From NCBI GenBank assembly GCA_938005465.1, contig CALLNU010000006.1, forward strand, positions 56,912 to 120,911: 64,000 nucleotides of DNA. The letters run 5' to 3'. The translations under genes and the position numbers were made by a program. The stretch's first letter is position 1; each line of letters starts with the position of its first letter. Of the stretch, positions 46,653 through 55,900 are shown piece after piece. The notes under the pieces were generated by a model, which worked only from the letters and a program-made list of their open reading frames with translations, was not told where the DNA came from and ran no database searches. This DNA comes from an uncultured Collinsella sp. (GTDB lineage: Bacteria; Actinomycetota; Coriobacteriia; Coriobacteriales; Coriobacteriaceae).

Positions 46653-47615
46653 ATGTCCGAAACCGGTCTGCTGCCGGCATATCTGATCGTCGGTACCGAC
46701 GGAGTCAAGCGCGATCACGCCGTCTCGCGTATGAAAGCGCGTCTGGAAAAGTCGGGTATGGTCGAGTTCAACCTCGACGAGCGCGACATGACCAAGGACC
46801 CCGATATCGAGTCCATTATCGGATCGCTTAACACCTTTCCGATGGGTAGTGAGTTTCGCCTGGTAATCCTTGACGGCTGTTCAAAGCTCGCCAAGGCGGT
46901 CTCGGAGCCGCTCGTTGAGTATCTGGCAAGTCCCAGCCCCACGACGGTTTGTCTCATCATCGCCGACTCGCTTGCCAAGAACACGCGCCTGTATAAGGCG
47001 ATCGCCAAGATCGACAAGAAGGCGGTGATCGATTGCTCCGGTACCAAGCGCTGGGAGCTACCGCGCCGCGTGCAGCAGATGGCGACGCAGCACGGCAAGT
47101 CGATCTCGACGGCGGCCGCCGAGGAGCTCGTCTCGCGTTCGGGTGAAAACACTCGCATGCTCGATAACGATTTGGCTAAGCTTGCCCAGATGGTCGAGGC
47201 GCCCCAGATTGAGCTTGCTGATGTGGAGCGCTGGATTGTGCGCACGGCCGAAGTCCAGCCCTGGGACTTTCTCAATGCGGTCTCGGCCCGTGACATGCGA
47301 CGCTCGCTCGAGCTCTTCAATCTACTGCCCGCCAAGAGCTACGTGTGGACTTACACATTGCTGTGCGGCCGCATCCGCGAGCTTATCGTTGCCAAGGCGC
47401 TCGATGCGCGCGGACGGGGTCGTGAGCTGGCCGCAACGCTTAAGCTTCAGTCCTGGCAGGTCAAGAATCACCTGACCTGGGCACGTCGCTTTTCGATGGC
47501 AGAGCTCGTTGCCGCGCTCGAGGGCGCGGTCGATGTGGAGCTCGCGCTGAAGGGTTCGGCCGATTCTGAGACCGCGCTTTTGCTCTGGATTACGTACATC
47601 TTGAGAAAATCGTGA
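46653..47615 (+). CDS. holA: DNA polymerase III delta subunit
   Basis: HolA is the clamp-loader subunit that opens the beta ring. The 320-residue protein has the N-terminal AAA-like fold (PAYLIVGTDGVKRDHAVSRM) and the central VCLIIADSLAKNTRLYKAI, with a C-terminal helical collar. ATG 46653 is preferred to ATG 46611 from the GAGGGGAGC site. Its place after comEC and before rpsT is conserved in many Gram-positives. Confidence 0.92.
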   Translation: MSETGLLPAYLIVGTDGVKRDHAVSRMKARLEKSGMVEFNLDERDMTKDPDIESIIGSLNTFPMGSEFRLVILDGCSKLAKAVSEPLVEYLASPSPTTVCLIIADSLAKNTRLYKAIAKIDKKAVIDCSGTKRWELPRRVQQMATQHGKSISTAAAEELVSRSGENTRMLDNDLAKLAQMVEAPQIELADVERWIVRTAEVQPWDFLNAVSARDMRRSLELFNLLPAKSYVWTYTLLCGRIRELIVAKALDARGRGRELAATLKLQSWQVKNHLTWARRFSMAELVAALEGAVDVELALKGSADSETALLLWITYILRKS

Positions 47616-47664
47616 TGATACCTGCCTATTTGACAAATTCGTTCTATCCCTTTGAGGGGGAGCG

Positions 47665-47673
47665 TGCTATAGT
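47665..47673 (+). promoter_or_regulatory. Extended -10 promoter of rpsT
   Basis: TGCTATAGT has an extended TG and a TATAGT box about 75 bases before rpsT; no strong -35 box is seen at the proper distance (a TTGACA at 47629 is too far upstream). Confidence 0.55.
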
Positions 47674-47748
47674 AGGCGCTTGCATGACCTCACCGTGTCT
47701 CAGAGGTGTCATACATTTTTTGCAAGGAACTCGAAAGGAACTCCAGAA

Positions 47749-48015
47749 GTGGCAAACATCAAGTCTCAGAAGAAGCGTATCCGCACCAATGAGGCAGCTC
47801 GCATGCGTAACAAGGCTGTCAAGTCCGAGCTCAAGACGCTGACCAAGCACGTCCAGTCCGCCGTTGCCGAGGGCGACGCCGAGAAGGCCCAGGCTGCCCT
47901 CAAGACCGTCACCAAGCGTCTCGACATGGCTGCCGCCAAGCATGTTATCCACAAGAACCAGGCTTCCAACCGCAAGTCCGGTCTTGCCAAGCTCGTGAAC
48001 AGCATCAACGCCTAA
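47749..48015 (+). CDS. rpsT: 30S ribosomal protein S20
   Basis: S20 (bS20) binds 16S rRNA early in assembly. The 88-residue basic protein starts [20 protein letters not shown] and contains the family stretch [20 protein letters not shown] 47749 gives the conserved M-A-N-I-K start. It is monocistronic, with its own promoter and terminator. Confidence 0.97.
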   Translation: MANIKSQKKRIRTNEAARMRNKAVKSELKTLTKHVQSAVAEGDAEKAQAALKTVTKRLDMAAAKHVIHKNQASNRKSGLAKLVNSINA

Positions 48016-48052
48016 GTTGTAAATTTCACACCACACAGATTACGCGCATAAA

Positions 48053-48086
48053 TGGAGCCTGTTTTATGGAACAGGCTCCATTTTTT
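48053..48086 (+). terminator. Intrinsic terminator after rpsT
   Basis: TGGAGCCTGTT pairs with AACAGGCTCCA, followed by six T residues, 26 bases before lepA. Confidence 0.93.
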
Positions 48087-48098
48087 GTACCGCTCGGG

Positions 48099-48104
48099 TA
48101 AGAT
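48099..48104 (+). promoter_or_regulatory. Probable -10 box of lepA (leaderless transcript)
   Basis: TAAGAT ends 7 bases before the lepA ATG (48112) and no Shine-Dalgarno site precedes the gene. The box follows CCGCTCGGGTA, an 11-mer also present upstream of the dnaJ-like gene (52208). Confidence 0.5.
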
Positions 48105-48111
48105 AGTCCGC

Positions 48112-49923
48112 ATGAATACTTCAATTGACATTTCCCACATCCGCAACTTCTCAATCGTTGCGCACATCGACCATGGCAAGTCCACGATCAGCGATCGCAT
48201 CCTCGAGCTCACCCATACCGTCGACGAACGCGACATGGAGTCGCAGCTGCTCGACACCATGGATATCGAGCGCGAGCGCGGCATCACGATCAAGTCCAAT
48301 GCCGTTCGCGTGTCCTATGACGCCGACGATGGCGAGACGTATCAGTTCAATCTGATCGATACGCCGGGCCACGTGGACTTTACCTATGAGGTCTCGCGCT
48401 CGCTGGCAGCCTGTGAGGGCGCGGTGCTCGTTGTCGACGCCACGCAGGGCGTCGAGGCGCAGACCGTCTCCAACGCGACGCTCGCCATGAACGCCAATCT
48501 GGACATTGTGCCGGCCATCAACAAGATCGACCTGCCCTCGGCCCATCCCGACGAGGTTAAGACCGAGATCGAGGATGACCTGGCGATCCCTGCCGATGAT
48601 GCCGTGTGCGTCTCGGGCAAGACCGGCGAGGGCATCCACGATCTGCTGGAGTCCATTGTCTTTTTGATCTCTCCGCCCAAGGGCGATGCGAACGCGCCGC
48701 TCAAGGCACTCATTCTGGATTCGTACTTCGACGAGTATCGTGGCGTCGTCGCCACGGTGCGCATCTTTGACGGCTCCATCAAAAAGGGCGATACCCTGCG
48801 CATGATGCAGGCAAAGGGCGACTTTTTGGTCGATGGCGTGGGCGTCAAGCGTCCCGCCGAGACCCCGGTCGACGCGCTCACGGTCGGCGAGGTCGGATAC
48901 GTGGTCACGGGCCTGAAGGACCCCGAGGCCGTTCGCGTGGGCGATACCCTCACGTGGGCGTCGAATCCCTGCCCCGAGCCGCTTCCCGGCTACCGCGAGG
49001 CCAAGCCCATGGTCTATACGGGCCTGTTCCCGATCGATAACAAGGACTACGAGAACCTGCGTGACGCGCTCGATAAGCTGCACGTCAACGACCCGTCGTT
49101 GGTGTGGGAGCCCGAGACCTCGGTGGCGCTCGGCTTTGGCTTCCGCGTGGGCTTCTTGGGCCTGCTGCATATGGAGGTCGTCAAGGAGCGCCTGGAGCGC
49201 GAGTTCAATCTTGACCTCATTGCCACGAGCCCCTCGGTGGACTACCACGTCTACAAGACCGACGGTGAGATGATTGATGTTCGCAGCCCGCAGGATCTGC
49301 CCGAGGCCACGCGTATCGAGCGCATCGAGGAGCCGTACCTCAAGGCCAAGATCATCTGCCCGCCCGAGTATACGGGTGCCGTCATGCAGCTCGCTATCGA
49401 GCATCGCGGCATTACAACCGACATGATCCATCTCACGAGCAAATCGGTCGAGATGCGCTTCGACATGCCACTCGCCGAGCTCATCCTGGACTTCTTTGAC
49501 CAGCTCAAGAGCCGTACCAAGGGCTATGCCTCGCTCGACTACGAGTTCAACGAGTACCGTCCATCCGAGCTTGTGAAGCTCGATATCTTGCTTTCGGGCG
49601 ACGAGGTGGACGCGCTGTCGTTTATCGTCCACAAGGACAAGGCCTACGGTCTTGCCCGCGGCCTGTGCGACAAGCTCAAGGAGATCATCCCGCGTCAGCT
49701 GTTCGAGGTTCCCATCCAGGGTGCTATTGGCAACAAGATCATCGCCCGTTCTACCGTCAAAGCGCGTCGCAAGGACGTTCTTGCTAAGTGCTACGGCGGC
49801 GATATCTCGCGTAAGCGCAAGTTGCTCGAGAAGCAGAAAGAGGGCAAGAAGCGCATGAAGGCCATCGGCTCGGTCGAGGTCCCGCAGGAGGCCTTTATGG
49901 CGATCCTCAAGGTGGACGAGTAG
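48112..49923 (+). CDS. lepA: Elongation factor 4 (LepA)
   Basis: LepA is a translational GTPase acting in translation initiation or ribosome biogenesis and under stress. The 603-residue protein has G1 [16 protein letters not shown], the switch regions ([13 protein letters not shown]), DTPGHVDF, the NKID motif in [10 protein letters not shown] and the LepA-specific C-terminal domain ending [24 protein letters not shown] 48112 gives the known start; 20 upstream in-frame residues are spurious, since they cover the rpsT terminator. Confidence 0.97.
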   Translation: MNTSIDISHIRNFSIVAHIDHGKSTISDRILELTHTVDERDMESQLLDTMDIERERGITIKSNAVRVSYDADDGETYQFNLIDTPGHVDFTYEVSRSLAACEGAVLVVDATQGVEAQTVSNATLAMNANLDIVPAINKIDLPSAHPDEVKTEIEDDLAIPADDAVCVSGKTGEGIHDLLESIVFLISPPKGDANAPLKALILDSYFDEYRGVVATVRIFDGSIKKGDTLRMMQAKGDFLVDGVGVKRPAETPVDALTVGEVGYVVTGLKDPEAVRVGDTLTWASNPCPEPLPGYREAKPMVYTGLFPIDNKDYENLRDALDKLHVNDPSLVWEPETSVALGFGFRVGFLGLLHMEVVKERLEREFNLDLIATSPSVDYHVYKTDGEMIDVRSPQDLPEATRIERIEEPYLKAKIICPPEYTGAVMQLAIEHRGITTDMIHLTSKSVEMRFDMPLAELILDFFDQLKSRTKGYASLDYEFNEYRPSELVKLDILLSGDEVDALSFIVHKDKAYGLARGLCDKLKEIIPRQLFEVPIQGAIGNKIIARSTVKARRKDVLAKCYGGDISRKRKLLEKQKEGKKRMKAIGSVEVPQEAFMAILKVDE

Positions 49924-49927
49924 GTCT

Positions 49928-50971
49928 ATGGCGCTTTCCGAATACAGCAAGCGGCTGCTGGGCGCCTATGCCGAGCAGCCGTTCCTTATGGCTCCCATGG
50001 CGGGCGTAACCGATCCCGCTTATCGCATCATGTGCCGCCGCCGCGGTGCCAATCTCGCCTATAGCGAGATGGTGAGCGTGGCGGGCCTTGCCTATGCCAG
50101 CAACAAGACCTGGCGCCTGGTGCTACCGGCCGACGAGGAGCAGCAGATTTGCGTGCAGCTCTTTGGCTCCAAGCCCGAGCAGTTTGCGAGTGCCGTCGCC
50201 GCCGTCGAGGAGCGTGTGGGCGATCGCCTGTCGCTCATCGATATCAACATGGCCTGTCCTGCCCGTAAGGTCGTTACCAAGGGCGAGGGCTCGGCGCTCA
50301 TGCGCACGCCTGACCTGGCGGAGAAGATCGTCGAGGCCACGGTGGGCGCGGCGCACGTGCCCGTGACTGTAAAGATCCGCAAGGGCTTTTATGCCGAGGA
50401 CCGTAATGCCGCGACGTTTGCCCAGATGCTCGAAGGCGCCGGTGCCGCCGCAGTCGCCGTGCATGGTCGTTGCGCTACGCAGCTCTACACGGGCCAGGCC
50501 GATTGGTCGGTCGTCGATGAGGTGGCCGACGCCGTCGAGATTCCCGTTATCGGTTCGGGCGATGTGTTCTCGGCCGAGGACGCTGCTGAGCATCTGCAAG
50601 GCTCGAGTGCCAGCGCGGTGTTTATCGCGCGCGGTATCTATGGCAACCCCTGGGTGTTCGGTGATGCTCGCGCCCTTGCGCTCGATGGCATGCCGGTGCC
50701 GGCGCGCGGCTCCGTCGAGCGCCTGGACGCCCTGCGTGAGCACCTAACGCTGACGCATGAGCTCCTGCCGCTCATGTCGCGTGCCCGTACGTACGCAAGC
50801 TGGTACTTAAAAGGCATGCCCCATGCCGCCGCTTGGCGTGCCCATGTGGTGCGCTGTTCCACTTACGAGGAGTTCATGGCGCTGGTTGATGAGATCGAGC
50901 GCGATGTGGTGGCCTGCGAGGCTGCCCTTGCCGCCGGCGAATCGGTGCCCCCTCATCCGCTGGAGGCTTAA
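49928..50971 (+). CDS. dus: tRNA-dihydrouridine synthase (DusB-like)
   Basis: Dus enzymes reduce uridine to dihydrouridine in tRNA with FMN and NADPH. The 347-residue protein has FLMAPMAGVTDPAYR, VQLFGSKPEQFASA, the catalytic Cys in NMACPARKV, VTVKIRKGF and IGSGDVFSAEDA. It most resembles the DusB group of Gram-positives, but the exact uridine target is not certain. It begins four bases after lepA. Confidence 0.93.
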   Translation: MALSEYSKRLLGAYAEQPFLMAPMAGVTDPAYRIMCRRRGANLAYSEMVSVAGLAYASNKTWRLVLPADEEQQICVQLFGSKPEQFASAVAAVEERVGDRLSLIDINMACPARKVVTKGEGSALMRTPDLAEKIVEATVGAAHVPVTVKIRKGFYAEDRNAATFAQMLEGAGAAAVAVHGRCATQLYTGQADWSVVDEVADAVEIPVIGSGDVFSAEDAAEHLQGSSASAVFIARGIYGNPWVFGDARALALDGMPVPARGSVERLDALREHLTLTHELLPLMSRARTYASWYLKGMPHAAAWRAHVVRCSTYEEFMALVDEIERDVVACEAALAAGESVPPHPLEA

Positions 50972-50973
50972 GG

Positions 50974-52206
50974 GTGGCCGTTACCGCGCTGTACGTGCAC
51001 GTGCCGTTTTGTGCCCAAAAGTGCCGGTACTGCGACTTTGACTCGCGCAGTTTTGCTCCGTGCGACCTGAGCGCTGCGCTCGATGTCTATTTTGAGCAGT
51101 TGTTCGCGCGCCTCGATGCTTTTGGCAAGGCTGGGGCCCTCGACCAGATCCGCACCGTCTATGTTGGCGGCGGTACGCCGTCGCTGGCGGGGGAGCGCCT
51201 GGTGGAGCTGGCGCGGCGTATTCGTGCGTGGTGCGCCCCCGTTGAGTTTACCTGCGAGGCCAATCCCGAGTCGCTGACCGCCGAGCTTGCCACTGCACTT
51301 GTCAAGGTTGGTGTCACACGCGTCTCTCTGGGCGTGCAAACGCTCGATAACACCGAACTTACTGCCATCGGCCGTATTCACGATGCCGATCGGGCGCTCG
51401 CTGCCATCGCGACGGTCAAGAACGCTGGGCTTGACGTGTCGTGCGACCTTATGTGCGGACTTCCCGGGCAGACCGCAGTGAGTTGGAAGCGCACGCTCGA
51501 TGGCGTGCTGGCGGCGGCTCCGCATCATGTGTCGGTCTACCCGCTCACGCTTGAGGAGGGGACGCCCCTCTATCGCATGGCGTGCCGCGACGAGTCGCTC
51601 GAGCCTGATGAGGATTTTCAAGCCGCCTGCATGGACACGGCGCGTGGGCGTTTGGGTGCGGCCGGCTATCACCCGTATGAGGTGGCGAGCTACGCGCTCG
51701 ACGGCCATGAGTGCGCCCATAACATTGCCTATTGGAGCGGCCAGGGCTATCTGGGCCTGGGTCGTTCTGCCGCGGGCATGCTCGACGCCGAAGATTTCGA
51801 CCGTCTTGCAGGTTTGTTCCCCGGCGTGTCTTCTCGAGGCGATGCGTATCGCGTGCGTCTGGTGCAACGCGACGATGTCGCGACGGCGTTCGAGGCCGAA
51901 TACCTGTCGCAGCGCGAGGCTGCGGCCGAAGACCTGATGCTCGCCTGTCGTATGACGCGCGGTGTTGGGCCCGACCTGTTGGTTCGCGCGGCCTGCGTCA
52001 TCCCAACGGATGAGCTGGCAGTTGCCTGTGATCGCGCGCTCGAATTGGGTCTTACCACGTGGGTGCCCGATGGCGTCGAGGGATATGTGGGGCGCATCGC
52101 CTCGAAAGACGTTATCGCAGGTCGCGCCCGCGCCCGTTTAGCGCCCACCCACTTGGGCTGGCTCGATGGAAATGTTCTGTTCGAGCTGTTTTGGGGTCTA
52201 GCATAG
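50974..52206 (+). CDS. hemW: HemW-like radical SAM protein (oxygen-independent CPO homologue)
   Basis: HemW binds heme and is thought to be a heme chaperone; it is often mis-annotated as coproporphyrinogen III oxidase. The 410-residue protein has the radical SAM cluster motif CAQKCRYCDF, YVGGGTPS, FTCEANPES, DLMCGLPGQ and the HemW signature HNIAYW. GTG 50974 is three bases after dus. In many Gram-positives hemW is followed by hrcA, grpE and dnaK-J; here a dnaJ-like gene follows without hrcA. Confidence 0.9.
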   Translation: MAVTALYVHVPFCAQKCRYCDFDSRSFAPCDLSAALDVYFEQLFARLDAFGKAGALDQIRTVYVGGGTPSLAGERLVELARRIRAWCAPVEFTCEANPESLTAELATALVKVGVTRVSLGVQTLDNTELTAIGRIHDADRALAAIATVKNAGLDVSCDLMCGLPGQTAVSWKRTLDGVLAAAPHHVSVYPLTLEEGTPLYRMACRDESLEPDEDFQAACMDTARGRLGAAGYHPYEVASYALDGHECAHNIAYWSGQGYLGLGRSAAGMLDAEDFDRLAGLFPGVSSRGDAYRVRLVQRDDVATAFEAEYLSQREAAAEDLMLACRMTRGVGPDLLVRAACVIPTDELAVACDRALELGLTTWVPDGVEGYVGRIASKDVIAGRARARLAPTHLGWLDGNVLFELFWGLA

Positions 52207-52264
52207 ACCGCTCGGGTAGAATTACCGCAAGATATACGCTGCTTTGAGCAGGAGGTTGCCGCGC

Positions 52265-53368
52265 ATGGCGACGATGAACGAAAAAGATTACTACGAGATT
52301 CTCGGTGTCTCTAAGGACGCCACCTCGCGTGATATTCAAAAGGCCTTCCAGCAGAAGGCCCGCAAGCTCCATCCGGACGTCAACAAAGAGCCGGGTGCCG
52401 AGGAAAAGTTCAAAGAGGTTTCCGAAGCCTATGCTGTGCTTTCGGATGAACAGAAGCGCGCACGCTATGACGCCATGCGCTCGGGTAATCCCTTTGGTGG
52501 TGCACCTTCGGCCTCGCCCTACGGTGGCGGCTATGCCGGCGGCGCCGGGTACGGCAATCCCTTTGAGGGCGGTTTCCCCTTTAGCGGCGCTTGGGGCCAG
52601 CCGCGGCGCGGTCGGGCAGCCTACAATCCCGAAAGTGGTGCCAACGTGGTCGTCGACATCAAGCTCGATGCCAAGGAGGCCAAGGGCGGTGCCCGCAAAA
52701 CCGTTCGCTACACGCGATTCGATACGTGCGGACACTGCGGCGGCTCGGGATCTGTTTCCTCCGAGCATGCCCATACCTGCCCAAGCTGCGGCGGGCGCGG
52801 CCATATCGATGTGGACCTGTCCTTCCTGTTTGGCGCCGGCACGTTTCAGTCGGTTTGCCCCGAGTGCGGTGGCTCGGGCAAGGTCGTAGCCGATCCGTGC
52901 CCCGATTGCGGCGGCAGCGGCCGTACCCGTGTGACCTCCGAGCAAACGATTGAGTTTCCTGCCGGCACGCATGACGGCGACGAGGTTCGCATTAGCGGCA
53001 TGGGCCACGCCGGTACCAATGGAGCCACGGGTGGTGACCTGGTCGGTCGCGCCCATGTGGAGGCCGAGCGCCTGGAGGGTAAAGCCCGTACCGGCTTTTA
53101 CCTGATGGGTATCGTGGCGCCGTTTTTGGTGCTGTCGGCCATCTCGGGCGTGTTCTCGGCCTTTGCCGTGATGTGTTTTATTCCGTTTGCCATGGGTCTG
53201 TTCATGGTGCTCTCGGACGGCGTGCTGCACCGCAGTCTGCTGTGGTGGAAGCGCGGCGCGATGCAGTTTGCCAACGGTTTTGCCAACGGATTTATGTTTG
53301 CGCTCGTGTCGGTTTGGTTTGCGAGCTGCTCGCAACGTGCCATGCTTTCACCCTACGCAATGCAATAA
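52265..53368 (+). CDS. DnaJ-like protein with C-terminal membrane segments
   Basis: This 367-residue protein has a J domain (HPD at residues 36-38), a long Gly/Phe/Pro/Tyr-rich region (74-125) and a complete DnaJ zinc domain with four CxxCxGxG motifs (C155-C158, C172-C175, C198-C201, C212-C215). Only a piece of the substrate-binding domain follows (to about 272). The rest is replaced by about three hydrophobic segments (277-296, 298-317, 338-355). It therefore looks like a membrane-anchored co-chaperone. ATG 52265 follows AGGAGG. A full-length DnaJ is encoded next, so this is a diverged paralogue. Confidence 0.88.
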   Translation: MATMNEKDYYEILGVSKDATSRDIQKAFQQKARKLHPDVNKEPGAEEKFKEVSEAYAVLSDEQKRARYDAMRSGNPFGGAPSASPYGGGYAGGAGYGNPFEGGFPFSGAWGQPRRGRAAYNPESGANVVVDIKLDAKEAKGGARKTVRYTRFDTCGHCGGSGSVSSEHAHTCPSCGGRGHIDVDLSFLFGAGTFQSVCPECGGSGKVVADPCPDCGGSGRTRVTSEQTIEFPAGTHDGDEVRISGMGHAGTNGATGGDLVGRAHVEAERLEGKARTGFYLMGIVAPFLVLSAISGVFSAFAVMCFIPFAMGLFMVLSDGVLHRSLLWWKRGAMQFANGFANGFMFALVSVWFASCSQRAMLSPYAMQ

Positions 53369-53449
53369 CATCAAACCCTCTGTTTGCGGCCGGCCCAGCT
53401 TGGGTATAGGACGCACTGTGACAATAATGAAAGTCGGAAGGATTCGGTC

Positions 53450-54598
53450 GTGTCGGAAAATAGGGATTACTACGAGGTGCTTGGCGTCGACAAGGATGCC
53501 GACGCGCGGACGATTAAGCGCGCGTTTCTAAAGAAGGCCCGTACCGTACACCCGGACGTTTCGGACGACCCCGAGGCCGAGGCCAAGTTCAAAGAGCTCA
53601 ACGAGGCATATTCCGTTCTTTCCGATGAGCAGAAGCGTGCTAACTACGACCGTTACGGCACTGCCGACGGCCCTGGTGGTTCGGGCTACGTCGACATTAA
53701 CGATATCTTTGGCGGCATGGGCATGGACGACCTCTTCTCGTCGTTCTTTGGCGGCGGTGCCGGCGGTGGCGCCCGAAATCGCCGTGAGCGTCGTCGCGGC
53801 CGCGACATGGCCATCTCCCTTTCGGTGACGCTCGAGGAGGCGGCACTCGGGTGCAAAAAGACGATCAGCTATGACCGCCTTGCTCCCTGCGAGGATTGCA
53901 ACGGTACGGGCAAGGCTGACGGTGCGACCGAAAAACAGTGCAGCCGCTGCCACGGCACGGGCTATGTCACCACGGTCCAGCGCTCTTTTTTGGGCCAGGT
54001 CCAGTCCTCTTCGCCTTGCCCCGACTGCCACGGCGAGGGCACGGTCATCGATCATCCCTGCGAGACCTGTGACGGCCAGGGCCGCACGCCTTCGCACGAA
54101 AAGATCGACATCGATATTCCCGCCGGCGTTTCGACCGGTCGCCAGCTGCGTGTGAGCGGCTTTGGCGAGGCCGGCCTTCGCGGCGAGCCTTCGGGCGACC
54201 TGATTGTCAACGTGCGCGTTGCCGACCATGAGCGCTTTAAGCGCAACGGTGACGACCTGTACCTGGTGAGCGATATCTCGATTGCGCAGGCTGCGCTCGG
54301 CTGCGAGATCGAGGTCGAGGGCATTATGCCCGACGAGGTCGTTAAGGTGACTGTTCCCGCCGGCGCCCAGTACGGCGACACCGTGAGCGTCAATAATTAC
54401 GGCATGCCGCGCATTGGCGGTGGCGGTTCGCGTGGCCGCCTGATCGTGCAACTGCGCGTGGTCGTTCCCACCAATCTTTCCAATAAGCAGCGCGAGCTGC
54501 TCCGTGCTTTTGCCGATGAGATGGGCGATGACGTCGCTTCCGGTAAGAAGTCGGTGACCGACCGTATCAAGAGTGCCCTCGACGATATCCTCGATTAA
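53450..54598 (+). CDS. dnaJ: Chaperone protein DnaJ
   Basis: DnaJ delivers substrates to DnaK and stimulates its ATPase. The 382-residue protein is complete: J domain with HPD in ARTVHPDVSDD, short Gly-rich linker, zinc domain with four cysteine motifs (CEDCNGTG, CSRCHGTG, CPDCHGEG, CETCDGQG) and both C-terminal beta domains with the dimerisation end. GTG 53450 follows GGAAGGA. It is unlinked to dnaK or grpE here and is coupled with mtaB, ten bases downstream. Confidence 0.95.
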   Translation: MSENRDYYEVLGVDKDADARTIKRAFLKKARTVHPDVSDDPEAEAKFKELNEAYSVLSDEQKRANYDRYGTADGPGGSGYVDINDIFGGMGMDDLFSSFFGGGAGGGARNRRERRRGRDMAISLSVTLEEAALGCKKTISYDRLAPCEDCNGTGKADGATEKQCSRCHGTGYVTTVQRSFLGQVQSSSPCPDCHGEGTVIDHPCETCDGQGRTPSHEKIDIDIPAGVSTGRQLRVSGFGEAGLRGEPSGDLIVNVRVADHERFKRNGDDLYLVSDISIAQAALGCEIEVEGIMPDEVVKVTVPAGAQYGDTVSVNNYGMPRIGGGGSRGRLIVQLRVVVPTNLSNKQRELLRAFADEMGDDVASGKKSVTDRIKSALDDILD

Positions 54599-54607
54599 GG
54601 AGCCCGC

Positions 54608-55900
54608 GTGCTCGCACCCCATATTTCCGTCGTCAACCTCGGCTGCCGTGTCAACCGGGTTGAGTCTGACCGTATCACTGCCGATCTTATGCGCTTGGGC
54701 TTTGCTATTGTGGAGCCCCAGGATGCCGATCTGATCGTCATTAACACTTGTGCCGTTACGGGCGAGGCCGAGGCCAAGACCCGTAAGGCCGTCCGTCATG
54801 CGCTGGCCCATCCAAACGAGCCCTATGTGGTCGTGACCGGATGCGTGGTCAATTTGCATCCCGAGGAGCTGTCGGAGCTTTCGGATCGCGTGATTGCCGA
54901 GCCGTCCAAGATAGATGTCGCCGAACGTGTATGCGAGGTGCTGGGTGTTGAGTCCGATAGCGTTCCCGCCTGCAGCGATGGCGAGGTGGTCGATGCGCTC
55001 GGTCGCTCTCGCCTGGGCGTGAAGATTCAGGATGGCTGCAACCATCGCTGCACCTATTGCATTGTGTGGAAGGCGCGCGGCCCCGAGCGCTCCGTGCCCG
55101 TCGAGTCCGTGCTCGAGCAAGTTCGCGAGGCCCAGGAGGCCGGCGTGCCCGAGGTGGTGCTGACCGGTGTGAACCTGGGTGCCTACGATGGCAAGAGCGC
55201 GACCGACGAGCACGTCGAAATCGATGAGCTACTCGAGGCAATCATGGAGCGCACGTCTATTCCGCATGTGCGCATTTCCTCGGTCGAGCCCATGGATATC
55301 TCTGAGCGCCTGCTTAAGGTTATGGCGCGCTATCCGCAGCGCATCGCCCCGTTTTTGCACCTGCCCGTGCAGTCCGGCTGCACGGCGACCCTGCATCGCA
55401 TGGGCCGCCCCTATAGCGCCGAGGCCTTCGAGGACACGGTGCGCATGATTCGCGCCAACCTGCCGCAGGCGTCTCTTTCGTGCGACGTTATCGTCGGTTT
55501 TCCCGGTGAGACGGACGAGGAATTCGAGGAGTCGCTGGCGCTGTGCCGCCGTGTGGGTTTCTCGCGTATGCACGTGTTCCGCTATAGCAAGCGTCCCGGT
55601 ACCCTTGCTGCCGACATGCCCGACCAAGTGCCGCCCGAGGTTATGGCCGAGCGCAGCCGCCGTATGCGGGCCGCCGCGCAGGAGCTCGCTATTGCCGACG
55701 CTCGTCGTCGCGTGGGCACTGTCGAGCGTGCCGTGCTCGAGTATGGCGACAACCTGACGCTCGGCTCGTTCCATCATGCCCGTCTTGACGATACCTGTGG
55801 ACTCACAGCCCCGTGCCTGCTCGATGTTGCTATCATCGGAGTCGATGATTCCGGCTTGGTCCATGCGCGCAGGGAGGTTCATGGAAGCCTCGAAGATTAG
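54608..55900 (+). CDS. mtaB: tRNA N6-threonylcarbamoyladenosine methylthiotransferase
   Basis: MtaB converts t6A37 to ms2t6A37 in tRNAs reading ANN codons. The 430-residue protein has the UPF0004 domain (NLGCRVNRVESD, INTCAVT, VVTGCVV), the radical SAM motif CNHRCTYCIV, PFLHLPVQSGC, DVIVGFPGETDEEF and a C-terminal TRAM-like domain. It belongs to the MtaB rather than MiaB/RimO group because of the NLGCRVN start. Its 3' end overlaps phoH by 20 bases. Confidence 0.93.
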   Translation: MLAPHISVVNLGCRVNRVESDRITADLMRLGFAIVEPQDADLIVINTCAVTGEAEAKTRKAVRHALAHPNEPYVVVTGCVVNLHPEELSELSDRVIAEPSKIDVAERVCEVLGVESDSVPACSDGEVVDALGRSRLGVKIQDGCNHRCTYCIVWKARGPERSVPVESVLEQVREAQEAGVPEVVLTGVNLGAYDGKSATDEHVEIDELLEAIMERTSIPHVRISSVEPMDISERLLKVMARYPQRIAPFLHLPVQSGCTATLHRMGRPYSAEAFEDTVRMIRANLPQASLSCDVIVGFPGETDEEFEESLALCRRVGFSRMHVFRYSKRPGTLAADMPDQVPPEVMAERSRRMRAAAQELAIADARRRVGTVERAVLEYGDNLTLGSFHHARLDDTCGLTAPCLLDVAIIGVDDSGLVHARREVHGSLED

